NCBI GenBank assembly: GCA_963664655.2
Contig: OY761554.1
Span: 5,022,001 to 5,086,000, forward strand
Source: Desulfospira sp963664655
GTDB taxonomy: Bacteria; Desulfobacterota; Desulfobacteria; Desulfobacterales; Desulfobacteraceae
Reading direction: 5' to 3'
Length of the DNA: 64,000 nucleotides
Shown one piece after another: positions 19,304 to 28,388 of the stretch. Below the pieces are notes generated by a model. The model searched no databases, was not told the origin of the DNA, and worked only from the letters and a program-made list of their open reading frames with translations. Position numbers and translations under genes: made by a program. The number at the start of each line of letters is the position of its first letter. Position 1 is the first letter of the stretch.

Positions 19304-19414
19304 GGTCAAGTATTGAAATATAAGAAAATTACAAGTCAAGACATCAAGAAAAGAGGGTATAGGGTCAGGTCTTGAAATATAAGGGGGGTATAGGGTCAGG
19401 TCTTGAAATATAAG
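19299..19414 (+). repeat. Three direct repeats of a GGGTCAGGTCTTGAAA-type motif
   Basis: About 26-bp near-identical units begin at 19299, 19358 and 19389, each reading TATAGGGTCA(G/A)GT(C/A)TTG and then AAATATAAG. The first overlaps the end of the PEP-CTERM gene and supplies its stop codon. A related GGTCAGGTCTTG occurs on the other strand at about 62248-62260. The rest of the gap to 19569 shows nothing further. Confidence 0.75.
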
Positions 19415-19568
19415 AATATACGAAAGTGATAATTCAAGGCCTGACCGCAACACCCGTACCCGGAATTATAACCCTCCGCAGAATAGCCACATAAAAATTG
19501 TTTCTCACCTCAAAATAATGGTATGATTTCTCCTGACCTGACCAGTTGTATGTTTACTAAAGGAAGAA

Positions 19569-20072
19569 ATGATGCCCGAATACAGAAAACTTGAACATGT
19601 TGATATGGACTGTTTTGCCTGCGGCCCTCAAAATCCCCACGGACTGCACATGACCTTTGAAACCAATGGGGAAGCCCTGCGATCGACGGTAACGATCCCA
19701 TCTTACCTGAGGGGGTGGCACAACCTGGTCCACGGGGGGATTTTGTCAACCATCTGCGATGAGGTCATGTCCTGGGCCGCCATTTACTTAACCCAGCGGT
19801 TCATCCTCACCCGGGGCCTGAATGTCCGGTATCTCAAACCGGTTACCATTGGTGAAACGGTCACGGCCACAGGCTTCATCAAAGAACGGATGGACAAGCG
19901 AAATGCCGTTGTCTGCGCTGAAATCAAAAATGAAAACGGGGCGCTTTGCACCACAAGCCAGGGGGAGTTTGCCCTGTTTTCCCCGGAAAATTTCAGGAAA
20001 CTCAACATCATGCCCGAAGACCTCATTGATGAAATGCTGGCAACCTTTGAGGATTTCCAACCACAAGGATGA
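19569..20072 (+). CDS. Hotdog-fold (PaaI-like) thioesterase
   Basis: The 167-residue cytosolic protein has the hotdog arrangement of the PaaI/4HBT group: CFACGPQNPHGLHM at the N-terminus, the central helix with LVHGGILSTICDEVMSWA, and GLNVRYLKPVTIGETVTATG in the sheet. It probably hydrolyses an acyl-CoA; the substrate is unknown. AAAGGAAG lies just upstream of two consecutive ATGs (19569 and 19572). The next gene overlaps its stop codon by 4 bp. Confidence 0.85.
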   Translation: MMPEYRKLEHVDMDCFACGPQNPHGLHMTFETNGEALRSTVTIPSYLRGWHNLVHGGILSTICDEVMSWAAIYLTQRFILTRGLNVRYLKPVTIGETVTATGFIKERMDKRNAVVCAEIKNENGALCTTSQGEFALFSPENFRKLNIMPEDLIDEMLATFEDFQPQG

Positions 20073-20767
20073 TGAACTCAAGCCCAAAATCACCCTCCCC
20101 CCGGGGAAGGCAGACCAGGAACGCCGTTCTTAACATCCTCACATCTTCAGACAAAGAACAGGCCTTGAAACGGCTGGCGCAAATTCCCGATGAACAGCTG
20201 GTGGCCCACCTGTTTTCCCATTTTTACCGGGGAGATGAACTGGTCAAGTTTCGAAGCGCGGCCGCCATGGGAGAACTGGTCAACCGGATGACCGGCCAAA
20301 GTATGGAAAAGGCAAGAATTGTACTGCGAAGAATCATGTGGAACCTGAACGATGAATCCGGCGGCATCGGTTGGGGGTCGCCTGAGGCCATGGGGGAAAT
20401 TTTGTCCCGAAATTCCAGGCTTGCCGCTGATTTCAAATCCATTTTGTTTTCCTATCTGGATGACAAGGGCAACTTTATTGAACATGAACTGCTTCAGCGG
20501 GGGGTTCTGTGGGGGGTGGGCACTTTTCTGAAGGAAAACCCTGATGATCTGGATACACCCACCAAACAAATTCTTGACAATTTTTTGGAATCGTCCGACC
20601 CGGTCAAACGGGCCTATGCCCTTCGCGCCCTGGTGAACGCAAAACAGCCCCTGGGAACGGCTGCTTTAGAAACGCTTAAAGGGGACGGCGCCCGTGTGGA
20701 TATCTTTAATGGGTGGGATTTTGAGAACACCCGGATCTGCGACATGGTTCCGGCCGGCACGGCCTGA
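20069..20767 (+). CDS. HEAT-repeat-like protein of the DVU0298 type
   Basis: The 232-residue, mostly helical protein has HEAT-like repeats. Recognisable stretches are FRSAAAMGELVNRM, IMWNLNDESGGIGWGSPEAM, EHELLQRGVLWGVGTFL and VKRAYALRALVNAK. The second resembles a conserved protein family of sulfate reducers (DVU0298-like, called from memory). HEAT-like scaffolds usually mediate protein contacts; no catalytic residues are seen. Its ATG overlaps the stop of the thioesterase gene (ATGA), indicating coupled translation. Confidence 0.7.
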   Translation: MMNSSPKSPSPRGRQTRNAVLNILTSSDKEQALKRLAQIPDEQLVAHLFSHFYRGDELVKFRSAAAMGELVNRMTGQSMEKARIVLRRIMWNLNDESGGIGWGSPEAMGEILSRNSRLAADFKSILFSYLDDKGNFIEHELLQRGVLWGVGTFLKENPDDLDTPTKQILDNFLESSDPVKRAYALRALVNAKQPLGTAALETLKGDGARVDIFNGWDFENTRICDMVPAGTA

Positions 20768-20791
20768 TACGAAAGATTACATCAGACTGAT

Positions 20792-21292
20792 TTAAGATTC
20801 ATCCCCACTGGCAGATTCATCCGTTGTGGTGGCATCTTCATCGGTTTCAGCGGTGGTGGTGTCATCCTCGCTTTCATCTTCCCCGCCGGTGATGGCTGAA
20901 ATCGTATCACTGCCGGAGTCGGTATTGGTAAAAATTTGCTCAAACGTGTCGGGGTCCGATGCGGCCAGGTCTTCGGCCTGCCCCAGGGCATCCAGGATGG
21001 TGAGGGTATCGTACCCTTCTGCCTGAAGCTGGGAGGCAAAGGCCCAGACATTGGCGATGGCTTCATCGGATATGCCCGATTCTTCAGCAGCCTTGGCAAC
21101 GGCGCCGGCAGCCGCTGAAATGGATGACAGGGTGCAGATATCGGTCTGGGAAGAGCAAAGGGTTTCTGTGAAACTGGCGATGGAGGTGTCGCCGGAAAGA
21201 AGGATTGAAACCGAATTGGCTTTGGCCTCAATCATCTGTGACCCAACAGTGCTGTACTGGGATAAAACCGAACTGCTGATGGAACTTGTCAT
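20792..21292 (-). CDS. Acidic alanine/serine-rich protein of unknown function
   Basis: The 166-residue protein starts at an ATG with a strong AGGAGG 6 bp upstream (21292); a longer reading frame to 21352 lacks such a site. It begins with a Ser-rich stretch (SSISSSVLSQYSTVGSQM), has a helical alanine-rich middle and ends in a low-complexity Asp/Glu/Thr tail. There is no signal peptide or cofactor motif. It is convergent with the HEAT-repeat gene and lies downstream of the aldehyde dehydrogenase gene. It is not recognised. Confidence 0.65.
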   Translation of the reverse strand: MTSSISSSVLSQYSTVGSQMIEAKANSVSILLSGDTSIASFTETLCSSQTDICTLSSISAAAGAVAKAAEESGISDEAIANVWAFASQLQAEGYDTLTILDALGQAEDLAASDPDTFEQIFTNTDSGSDTISAITGGEDESEDDTTTAETDEDATTTDESASGDES

Positions 21293-21391
21293 GGGACCCT
21301 CCTGACAGATGTAATTTATTGCTAAACCACCCCATCGGCAGATTTTACACAAAAATTAGCCAAAAAGAAATTCTTCATAATCTTCACACAT

Positions 21392-22843
21392 TCAGATTCC
21401 GCCCATGCACAGATACTTGATCTCAAGGTAGTCGTCCATCCCGTATTTTGACCCTTCCCGGCCGTTGCCCGAGGCCTTGATGCCGCCAAAAGGGGCTGCC
21501 TCATTGGAAATAATCCCTTCGTTGATGCCGACAATGCCGTATTCAAGTCCTTCGGCCACCCGCCAGACCCGGCCGATGTCCCGGGCGTAAAAGTATCCGG
21601 CCAGGCCGAATTGTGTATCATTGGCCATTTCTATGGCCTGATCTTCCGTATCAAATTTTAATATTGGTGCCACCGGCCCGAAGATCTCTTCTTTCCAGAC
21701 CCGCATGGCCGGGGTGACCCCGGTTAAGATGGTGGGCTCAAAAAAGCAGGCCCCAAGTTCGGAGGGTTTCCCACCCAGCACGGCGGTGGCCCCTTTTTCA
21801 AGGGCGTCTGCCACCATCCCGGCCACATCGGCCACAGCCGATGTGGTGATCATGGGCCCCACGGTCACCCCTTGATCGGTTCCCGGCCCCATCTTTAATT
21901 TTTTAACCGCACCCACCAGTTTTTCCACAAAAGCATCATAGACCCCGGACTGGACCAGAAGACGGTTGGAGCAGACACAGGTCTGGCCGGCATTCCGGTA
22001 CTTGCTGGCCACAGCCCCGTTGACGGCCTCATCCAGATGGGCATCATCAAACACGATAAAGGGCGCATTGCCCCCCAGTTCCATGGATGTCTTTTTTACG
22101 GTATCGGCACAGGCCCGGATTAACTGGCTTCCCACCGTTGTGGAACCGGTAAAGGTCAGTTTTCGGACAACGGGGTTTGAGGTCAGCTCCTCCCCGATGG
22201 CCGATGTAGACCCGGCCACCATATTGATCACCCCTGCAGGAATCCCTGCCCGGCAGGCCAGTTCCCCCAGGGCCAGGGCCGATAAAGGGGTGGCCGTGGC
22301 AGGCTTGCAGACCACGGTGCAGCCGGCCGCCAGGGCCGGGGCTATCTTGCGGGTCAGCATGGCATTGGGGAAATTCCAGGGGGTAATGCAGGCCACCACG
22401 CCGACCGGCTGCTTGATACAGACAATCCGCTTGTCCTTTGAGGGCCCTGGAATAGTGTCCCCGTATATGCGCCGGGCTTCTTCGGCAAACCAGCGGATAT
22501 AGGACGCCCCGTACCGGATTTCACCGGCCGCCTCGGCCAGGGGCTTGCCCTGCTCTGCCGTTAAAATCCGGGCCAGGTCATCCACATGGGCCATGACCTG
22601 TTCATACCACCTCATCAACAGGTCTGATCTTTCAAGGGCCGTCAGGCTTTTAAAGGAAGCAAAGGCCCTGTGGGCGGCCTCTATGGCTTTGCGGGTTTCA
22701 GCCCCGCCGCACCGGGCCACCGAGGCAATGGTCTTCCCGTCAGCCGGGTTGGTCACATCGAACAGACTTCCATCGTCACTGTCTATCCACCGGCCGTCCA
22801 CATAAGCCCCTGTTTTCAACAGCCCCTTATCCCTCAATTCCAT
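21392..22843 (-). CDS. gabD: NAD(P)-dependent aldehyde dehydrogenase, succinate-semialdehyde dehydrogenase type
   Basis: The protein has 483 residues from the ATG at 22843, preceded by GGAAGGGGG; an earlier frame start at 22912 lies in repeat-like sequence. Motifs are ITPWNFPNAMLTRKIAPALA, FTGSTTVGSQLI, the general-base MELGGNAPFIVFDDA, the nucleophile region NAGQTCVCSNR and EEIFGPVAPI. GPSKDKRIVCIKQPVGVVA and SKYRNAGQTCV favour the GabD subgroup, which oxidises succinate semialdehyde to succinate. Substrate identity remains an inference. Confidence 0.88.
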   Translation of the reverse strand: MELRDKGLLKTGAYVDGRWIDSDDGSLFDVTNPADGKTIASVARCGGAETRKAIEAAHRAFASFKSLTALERSDLLMRWYEQVMAHVDDLARILTAEQGKPLAEAAGEIRYGASYIRWFAEEARRIYGDTIPGPSKDKRIVCIKQPVGVVACITPWNFPNAMLTRKIAPALAAGCTVVCKPATATPLSALALGELACRAGIPAGVINMVAGSTSAIGEELTSNPVVRKLTFTGSTTVGSQLIRACADTVKKTSMELGGNAPFIVFDDAHLDEAVNGAVASKYRNAGQTCVCSNRLLVQSGVYDAFVEKLVGAVKKLKMGPGTDQGVTVGPMITTSAVADVAGMVADALEKGATAVLGGKPSELGACFFEPTILTGVTPAMRVWKEEIFGPVAPILKFDTEDQAIEMANDTQFGLAGYFYARDIGRVWRVAEGLEYGIVGINEGIISNEAAPFGGIKASGNGREGSKYGMDDYLEIKYLCMGGI

Positions 22844-22901
22844 TGCCTTAAACCCCCTTCCTTTTAATAATGATTCAGCCCCCCCCACCGGCCCACCGGC
22901 C

Positions 22902-22973
22902 CACTTTCTCACTTTCTCACTTTCTCACTTTCTCACTTTCTCACTTTCCCACTTTCTCACTTTCCCACTTTCC
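22902..22973. repeat. Octamer tandem array directly after the clpB stop
   Basis: About nine units of ACTTTCTC (some ACTTTCCC) run without interruption and end 2 bp from the clpB stop codon (22976-22978). They lie between clpB and the aldehyde dehydrogenase gene. No terminator hairpin is present here. Confidence 0.9.
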
Positions 22974-22975
22974 CT

Positions 22976-25564
22976 TCAGCATATCCTCAAGTGTTCGCCA
23001 GACGGATCAGCCGTAAACCGGATCACATCCCCTTTAGTGAACTCTCCCTTAAGCAATGCCATGGACAGGGGATTCTCGATTTCCCGCTGGATCATCCGTT
23101 TCAAGGGCCTTGCACCAAATCCCGGGTCATACCCGTTTTTGGCCAGCCAGCCCATGGCTGCGTCGTCCAGGCTGACCTCAAGCTTCCGGGATTTTAACCG
23201 TTTGTTCAGGCTGTTGATCTGAATTTTGGCAATATCCTGGATATCTTCCCGGCTCAAAGCGTGGAAGGTGATGATCTCGTCAATCCGGTTAAGGAACTCC
23301 GGACTGAATGCCTGCTTTAAGGCCTGGGAAATTCCCTTTTCCCGGTCGGATTCAGACAGGGTCTTGTCTTCGCCGGCCGCCTGGATAAACCGGGACCCCA
23401 CATTGGAGGTCATGATGATAATGGTGTTTCTAAAATCCACGGTCCGGCCCTGGCCGTCGGTCATCCGTCCGTCGTCCAGCACCTGGAGCAGCACGTTGAA
23501 CACATCGGGATGGGCCTTTTCAATCTCGTCAAACAGGATCACCGAATAGGGCCGCCTTCTCACCGACTCGGTCAGATAACCGCCTTCATCGTATCCCACA
23601 TATCCGGGAGGGGCGCCGATGAGCCTTGCCACCGAGTGCTTTTCCATGTACTCGGACATATCCACCCGGACCATGGCCTGGTCGCTGTCAAACATAAATT
23701 CAGCCAAAGACTTGGCAAGCTCAGTCTTGCCCACACCCGTGGGCCCCATGAAAATAAAGGTCCCGATGGGCCTGTCTTCGGGCTGAAGTCCGGATCTTGC
23801 CCTTCTCACGGCATTGGATACCGCATCAATGGCTATTTTCTGGCCAATGACCCGTTTCTGGATATGGGATTCCATGGTCACCAGCTTTTCCTGCTCGCCC
23901 TGGAGCATCTTGGATACCGGAATTCCGGTCCATGAAGACACCACCTCGGCCACGTCAGACTCTTCCACATCTTCCCTGAGCATCCTCCGGTTTTCCTGGA
24001 GGCGGTTCAGTTCCTGTTTTTTGGCTTCAATCCGCCGTTTTAAATCCTCAATGGTGCCGTACCGGATCTGGGCCACTTTCTCAAGGTCACCGTTCCGTTC
24101 GGCCATCTGGGCCTGGGTCTGGGCCCGGTCCATATCTTCCCTTAATCCGGAAATTTCCTGGATCAGGGATTTTTCATTGTCCCAGTGAAGCTTTAAAGGG
24201 GCCATTTCCTCCTGCATGGCCGCAATCTGCCGTTCAAGAACTTCAAGCCGTTCTTTTGAGGCGGCATCCTTTTCCTTTACCAGGGCCTGGCGCTCGATCT
24301 GAGCCTGGGTGATTTTGCGCTGGATCTCGTCAATGGCCCGGGGCATGGAGTCGATTTCAATCCGAAGCCTTGAGGCACACTCATCAATTAAGTCCACGGC
24401 CTTGTCCGGTAAAAACCGGTCGGCAATGTACCGGTTGGACAGGGTGGCGGCGGCCACAATGGCCGAATCCTTGATCCTGATGCCATGGTGGACCTCGTAT
24501 TTTTCCTTAAGTCCCCTTAAAATGGAGATGGTATCGGCCACAGTGGGTTCCTTGGCTGTGACCGGCTGGAACCGCCGCTCCAAGGCCGCATCCTTTTCAA
24601 TATACTTTCGGTACTCGTCCAGGGTGGTGGCGCCCACACACCTTAAGGTGCCCCTGGCCAGGGCCGGCTTGAGCATGTTGGAGGCATCCACCGAGCCTTC
24701 GGCGGCACCGGCACCCACAACGGTATGAAGCTCGTCAATAAAGAGGACCACTTCCCCTTCAGCGGCTTCTACTTCTTTAAGAACCGCCTTTAACCGGTCT
24801 TCAAACTCGCCCCTGAATTTGGCACCGGCCAGCAAGGCCCCCATGTCCAGGGCAATCACCCGTCTGTTTTTCAAGCTGTCCGACACATCGCCTTCTACGA
24901 TTCTCTGGGCCAAGCCTTCCACAATGGCGGTTTTTCCCACCCCGGGTTCACCAATGAGAACCGGGTTGTTTTTTCTTCTCCGGGAGAGCACCTGGACAAT
25001 CCTGCGGATTTCCTCATCCCGTCCGATCACCGGGTCGAGTTTGCCGGACCGGGCAAGTTCAGTCAGGTCCCGGCCGAATTTTTCCAGGGCCTGGTACTTT
25101 TCTTCCGGGTTCTGGTCTGTGACGGTCTGGCTGCCCCGGATATCCTTTAATACGGATAAGATGGCCTCCCGGGTGACACCGGCTGCTGACAGGATATCCC
25201 GGGCCTCCCCTTTCTGGGCGGCAAGGGCCAGAAAAATATGCTCTAAGCTGACATACTGGTCCTTCATCTTTGACGCTTCGTCAAATGCCAGATCCAGAAT
25301 TTTCTTGCCTTCCTGGGACAGATACAGATCCGAACTCCCTGAAACCGTAGGTTTTTTCCCAAGCCTGTCCTCAACGGACCGGCTCAGGGAGCCGGTGTCC
25401 ACCCCGATTTTCTTTAAAATGGAAACCGCCACGCCCTGGTTGTCCCCAAGCATGGCCTTAAGGAAATGAACGGGGTCAATGGTCGGGTGATGGAAACCGG
25501 ATGCCAGATCGTGGGCCGCCTGAACCAGTTCCTGGGACTTTACGGTGAGTTTATCGTATTTCAT
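22976..25564 (-). CDS. clpB: ClpB disaggregase (AAA+ chaperone)
   Basis: This ATP-driven cytosolic protein unfoldase rescues aggregates together with DnaK. The 862-residue protein is full length. It has an N-terminal Clp_N repeat domain, the first AAA+ module with GEPGVGKT and Walker B VLFIDELHTVVGAG, a long coiled-coil M domain (about 400-530), and the second module with GPTGVGKTE, Walker B VILFDEIEKAHPDV and pore loop GYVGYDEGG. There is no IGF/IGL ClpP-docking loop, as expected for ClpB. The upstream 150 bp shows no clear CIRCE or sigma-32 site. A three-unit 90-bp repeat array lies further upstream. Confidence 0.97.
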   Translation of the reverse strand: MKYDKLTVKSQELVQAAHDLASGFHHPTIDPVHFLKAMLGDNQGVAVSILKKIGVDTGSLSRSVEDRLGKKPTVSGSSDLYLSQEGKKILDLAFDEASKMKDQYVSLEHIFLALAAQKGEARDILSAAGVTREAILSVLKDIRGSQTVTDQNPEEKYQALEKFGRDLTELARSGKLDPVIGRDEEIRRIVQVLSRRRKNNPVLIGEPGVGKTAIVEGLAQRIVEGDVSDSLKNRRVIALDMGALLAGAKFRGEFEDRLKAVLKEVEAAEGEVVLFIDELHTVVGAGAAEGSVDASNMLKPALARGTLRCVGATTLDEYRKYIEKDAALERRFQPVTAKEPTVADTISILRGLKEKYEVHHGIRIKDSAIVAAATLSNRYIADRFLPDKAVDLIDECASRLRIEIDSMPRAIDEIQRKITQAQIERQALVKEKDAASKERLEVLERQIAAMQEEMAPLKLHWDNEKSLIQEISGLREDMDRAQTQAQMAERNGDLEKVAQIRYGTIEDLKRRIEAKKQELNRLQENRRMLREDVEESDVAEVVSSWTGIPVSKMLQGEQEKLVTMESHIQKRVIGQKIAIDAVSNAVRRARSGLQPEDRPIGTFIFMGPTGVGKTELAKSLAEFMFDSDQAMVRVDMSEYMEKHSVARLIGAPPGYVGYDEGGYLTESVRRRPYSVILFDEIEKAHPDVFNVLLQVLDDGRMTDGQGRTVDFRNTIIIMTSNVGSRFIQAAGEDKTLSESDREKGISQALKQAFSPEFLNRIDEIITFHALSREDIQDIAKIQINSLNKRLKSRKLEVSLDDAAMGWLAKNGYDPGFGARPLKRMIQREIENPLSMALLKGEFTKGDVIRFTADPSGEHLRIC

Positions 25565-25714
25565 TTATTTTTCCTTTTCATTATTATTTTCATTTTCAAG
25601 CAAAAAGTAATGCGATTTAAATGAAGGTCAAGCCACGCTGGAAAATAAATTTACATTATCCCAAACCAATGCCATTAACTTAAAAGTTTTCATCACTATA
25701 AATTAGGACGGCTC

Positions 25715-25992
25715 TTATTAACCGTCACGGACGGCTTGGATTATCCAACCAAGCACCGTCCACAACGAAAAATGAAAGTCTTTTCAGCTTGTTAGTGGGA
25801 CTTTCTTATAACCGTCACGGACGGCTTGGGTTATCCAACCAAGAGCCGCCCACAACAAATATTGAAAGTCTTCTCAGGACCTTAGTGAGACTTTCATATA
25901 ACCGTCACGGACGGCTTGGATTATCCAACCAAGCACCGCCCACAACGAAAAAATGAAAGTCTTATCAGCTTGTTAGTGAGACTTTCATATAA
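25715..25992 (+). repeat. Tandem array of three 90-bp two-hairpin repeats
   Basis: Three units join at TTATAA or ATATAA boundaries (25806-25811 and about 25896-25901), with periods of 90, 90 and 91 bp. Each has the CCGTCACGGACGGCTTGG / CCAACCAAG stem and the GAAAGTC / GACTTTC stem. They lie between the clpB start and the nifS end. The middle unit differs most (CAAGAGCCGCCC). A degenerate fragment follows to about 26040, then CTCTTGT-type low-complexity sequence (26085-26115). Confidence 0.92.
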
Positions 25993-26174
25993 CAGCCATG
26001 GGCCACAAGCCCACAACAAATAATGAAACTGAAGACTACCGGCAAGGCGGCTATAAAATGGGCGCCGCAGGCGCTTCGCCCTCTTGTCTCTTGTTTCTTG
26101 TCTCCAGTTTCTTATAAAAAACAGCATGAAGCGCACATCTCCCAATGCCTGCCCCTGTCCGTTACTCTCTGTGA

Positions 26175-26347
26175 AGTTTGGCGCAGCCAAACCTCGGTGT
26201 CCTCTGTGGTTTAAAAACATGAAATCCCAAAGGGATTGAAAGGTTTTTCTTTAAATTCCTGGTTTGTGAAATCAGCGGGCTTCGCCCGCATTTTCTATTT
26301 AACCACATAGAGAATAGAGGTTTGGCTTGCGCCAAACTACACAGAGG
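26175..26347. repeat. Inverted pair of a second repeat family
   Basis: 26175-26240 contains GTTTGGCGCAGCCAAAC, CCTCTGTGGTTTAAAAACAT and GAAATCCCAAAGGGATTG. An opposed partial copy at 26298-26347 reads AACCACA...GTTTGGC..GCGCCAAAC...ACAGAGG. Between them is the hairpin GCGGGCTTCGCCCGC (26275-26289). A further copy is at 42881-42948 on the plus strand. The remaining 55 bp to the nifS stop shows nothing. Confidence 0.8.
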
Positions 26348-26402
26348 AAACCTACAAATAACATACTCGATGCTTAAGTTAATAACATTGTATCCCAAAC
26401 AC

Positions 26403-27566
26403 CTAATTTGCCTTCCAGAAAGGCGACATCTGCCGCAACCGCTCAATAATGGGCACCATGGCCTCAACAATGTCATCCATTTCCTGCCGGGTATTGTAGT
26501 GGGACAGGGAAAACCGGATGGTCCCGTGAAGGGATTTCTGGGGCACATTCATGGCCATGAGCACATGGGAGGGGTCAAGGGACCCCGAGGTACAGGCCGA
26601 TCCCGACGAGGCGCAGATGCCTTTCTGGTCCAGAAGCAGGAGAATGGATTCCCCTTCAACAGCATCAAACCCGATGGACAGGGTATTGGGCAGCCGGCTG
26701 TCCGTATCCCCGTTCACGGAACAGGCCGGAATTTCTTCGAGCAGGCGGTTCTGGAGATAATCCCTTAACGCCTTAACCCGGGTGTTCATCTGATCTAAAT
26801 TCTCTTTGGCCAGTTGGGCGGCCTTGCCAAGACCGATAATGGACACCGTGTTTTCCGTTCCGCCCCGCCGGCCCTTTTCCTGGTGCCCGCCAATCAGAAA
26901 AGGCGTAAACTTGATGCCGTTTTTGATATACAGCACGCCAATGCCCTTGGGGGCATGGATTTTATGTCCGGACAAGGAGAGCATGTCCACCCCGGTCTTT
27001 TTCACGTCAACGGGCACCTTGCCCGTGGCCTGAACAGCGTCGGTATGAAATAAAATTCCTTTCCGGGCCGCTTCTTTGGCGATCTTTTCAATGGGAAAGA
27101 CCACCCCGGTTTCATTGTTGGCCCACATGACGGATACAATGGCCGTATTTTCAGACATGCTTGAATACAGCAGGTCCAGATTCAACCGCCCCTTGCTGTC
27201 CACCGGCACCAGGGTAATCTCATACCCCCGGTTCCGTTTAAGGTATTTATACAGGTTGAGGATGGCCGGATGCTCAACCGCTGTTGTCACGATGTGTTTT
27301 TTATCGGGAAATGCCGCAAGGGCCGTGTGAATGGCCGCGTTATCGCTTTCCGTCCCGCAGCTGGTAAACACGATGTCATCCGGGTCCGCGTTGATCAGGC
27401 CGGCCACATGCGCCCTGGCCTCTCTAATCTTTTGGGCCACCTGGTCCCCGAAGGTATACATGGAAGACGGGTTTCCGTACAACTCACCCAAATAGGGCAG
27501 CATGGTTTCAATGACTTCATCAGCGACTTTGGTGGTGGCGTTGTTATCCGTGTAAATGATATTCAT
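26403..27566 (-). CDS. nifS: Cysteine desulfurase NifS
   Basis: This PLP enzyme takes sulfur from cysteine for iron-sulfur cluster assembly. The 387-residue protein has TDNNATTKV at the N-terminus, FTSCGTESDNAA, the PLP lysine in LSLSGHKIHAPKG and the mobile catalytic cysteine loop SSGSACTSGS. The latter with SLDPSHVL is typical of NifS/IscS class I enzymes. AGGAAGG precedes the ATG. It lies 17 bp after the NifU gene on the same strand, so the scaffold and sulfur donor are cotranscribed. Confidence 0.95.
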   Translation of the reverse strand: MNIIYTDNNATTKVADEVIETMLPYLGELYGNPSSMYTFGDQVAQKIREARAHVAGLINADPDDIVFTSCGTESDNAAIHTALAAFPDKKHIVTTAVEHPAILNLYKYLKRNRGYEITLVPVDSKGRLNLDLLYSSMSENTAIVSVMWANNETGVVFPIEKIAKEAARKGILFHTDAVQATGKVPVDVKKTGVDMLSLSGHKIHAPKGIGVLYIKNGIKFTPFLIGGHQEKGRRGGTENTVSIIGLGKAAQLAKENLDQMNTRVKALRDYLQNRLLEEIPACSVNGDTDSRLPNTLSIGFDAVEGESILLLLDQKGICASSGSACTSGSLDPSHVLMAMNVPQKSLHGTIRFSLSHYNTRQEMDDIVEAMVPIIERLRQMSPFWKAN

Positions 27567-27583
27567 GGGTCACCTTCCTGGGG

Positions 27584-28156
27584 TTATGCCCGGCCTAGGG
27601 CCGCTCTGGTAGATTCAATGATCTGTTCGATCCGGTCGATACATTTGCCGCAACCGCCGCCGGCCTTAAGATAGTTGGTGACATCCTCGGTGGTCTTAAG
27701 GTCGTTGTTTTTTACGGCATCCTTAATCTCAAGATCGGTCACATCAAAGCATTCACAAACCAGGTCTCCCGGTTTCTCAAGAATCTGAACACCCCGGTAA
27801 TTGGCAATGGCCTTTTTCAAGGCGGCATGGCCCATGACCGAGCAGTGCATTTTGGCTTTGGGAAGTCCCCCTAAATAGTCGGCAATATCATCGTTGGTCA
27901 CCTTGACGGCTTCATCCAGGGTCATGCCCTTGATGATTTCCGTCAGGGCTGATGACGACGCCACGGCACTGGCACAGCCAAAGGTCATGAAAGAGGCATC
28001 AACAATCCGTTGGTTTTCATTGACCTTTAAATACAAGGTCAGGGCATCCCCGCAATTGAGGGACCCGGTCTCTCCCACAGCGTTCGCATCTCTCATTACC
28101 CCGACATTTCTGGGGTTTAAGAAATGATCTTTGACTTGATCAGAGTAATTCCACAT
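27584..28156 (-). CDS. nifU: NifU iron-sulfur scaffold (IscU domain plus BFD-like [2Fe-2S] domain)
   Basis: The 190-residue protein has an IscU domain with the three assembly cysteines (SLNCGDALTLYL, TFGCASAVASSS, HCSVMGHAALK). A C-terminal Fer2_BFD domain follows with VCECFDV and GGGCGKCIDRI. The third Nfu domain of classical NifU is absent. The pair with NifS is typical of anaerobes that lack a full ISC system, and may serve the hydrogenase/nitrogenase-like proteins encoded just downstream. GGGAGG precedes the ATG. The promoter has an Rrf2-type operator (28233-28260). Confidence 0.95.
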   Translation of the reverse strand: MWNYSDQVKDHFLNPRNVGVMRDANAVGETGSLNCGDALTLYLKVNENQRIVDASFMTFGCASAVASSSALTEIIKGMTLDEAVKVTNDDIADYLGGLPKAKMHCSVMGHAALKKAIANYRGVQILEKPGDLVCECFDVTDLEIKDAVKNNDLKTTEDVTNYLKAGGGCGKCIDRIEQIIESTRAALGRA

Positions 28157-28232
28157 GACAGCCTCCCTTATTGATCTGTTGTACGGTCTGCCCCGGAATC
28201 GGGCGACAGGCCGGATGATTTTGCCATGATTT

Positions 28233-28260
28233 AAAATACTACATGGTGGTAGATTGTCAA
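28233..28260 (-). promoter_or_regulatory. nifU promoter with Rrf2-type operator
   Basis: Reading the minus strand, a -35 TTGACA (28260-28255) and a -10 TATTTT (28238-28233) are separated by 16 bp. The plus-strand near-palindrome TACTACATGGTGGTA (28237-28251) fills the spacer. Rrf2-family regulators such as IscR bind short inverted repeats of this kind, so iron-sulfur-responsive repression is plausible but inferred. Confidence 0.5.
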
Positions 28261-28328
28261 ATGAAAACCATGGAGGCCGGAAGAGGGGAAACCGAAAGAC
28301 GGAATGAAGCGGCGTTGTTGGGTCGGCC

Positions 28329-28388
28329 GGCGATTCATGAATCGCCCTTTCATGAATAACCTTTACGCGGGCAATTCATGAATTGCCC
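28329..28388. repeat. Pair of perfect palindromes with a common core
   Basis: GGCGATTCATGAATCGCC (28329-28346) and GGGCAATTCATGAATTGCCC (28369-28388) share the ATTCATGAAT core. They sit in the 600-bp gene-free stretch between divergent nifU and the aspartase gene. A short imperfect TTCATGAA lies between them. This resembles small interspersed palindromes found in many bacteria. Confidence 0.8.

Noticed and set aside
25565..25714. CIRCE or sigma-32 promoter upstream of clpB
   Set aside because: No TTAGCACTC inverted repeat and no CTTGAA/CCCATNT pair with proper spacing was found on the minus strand.
25715..25992. CRISPR array
   Set aside because: Three 90-bp units with no unique spacers; whole units are repeated and contain two hairpins each, and no cas genes are near.
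25921..26548. Reading frames inside and next to the repeat cluster between clpB and nifS
   Set aside because: They are translations of the 90-bp repeat and of the nifS antisense strand; the recurring peptide NQEPPTTN or LVRLSYK comes from the repeat DNA.
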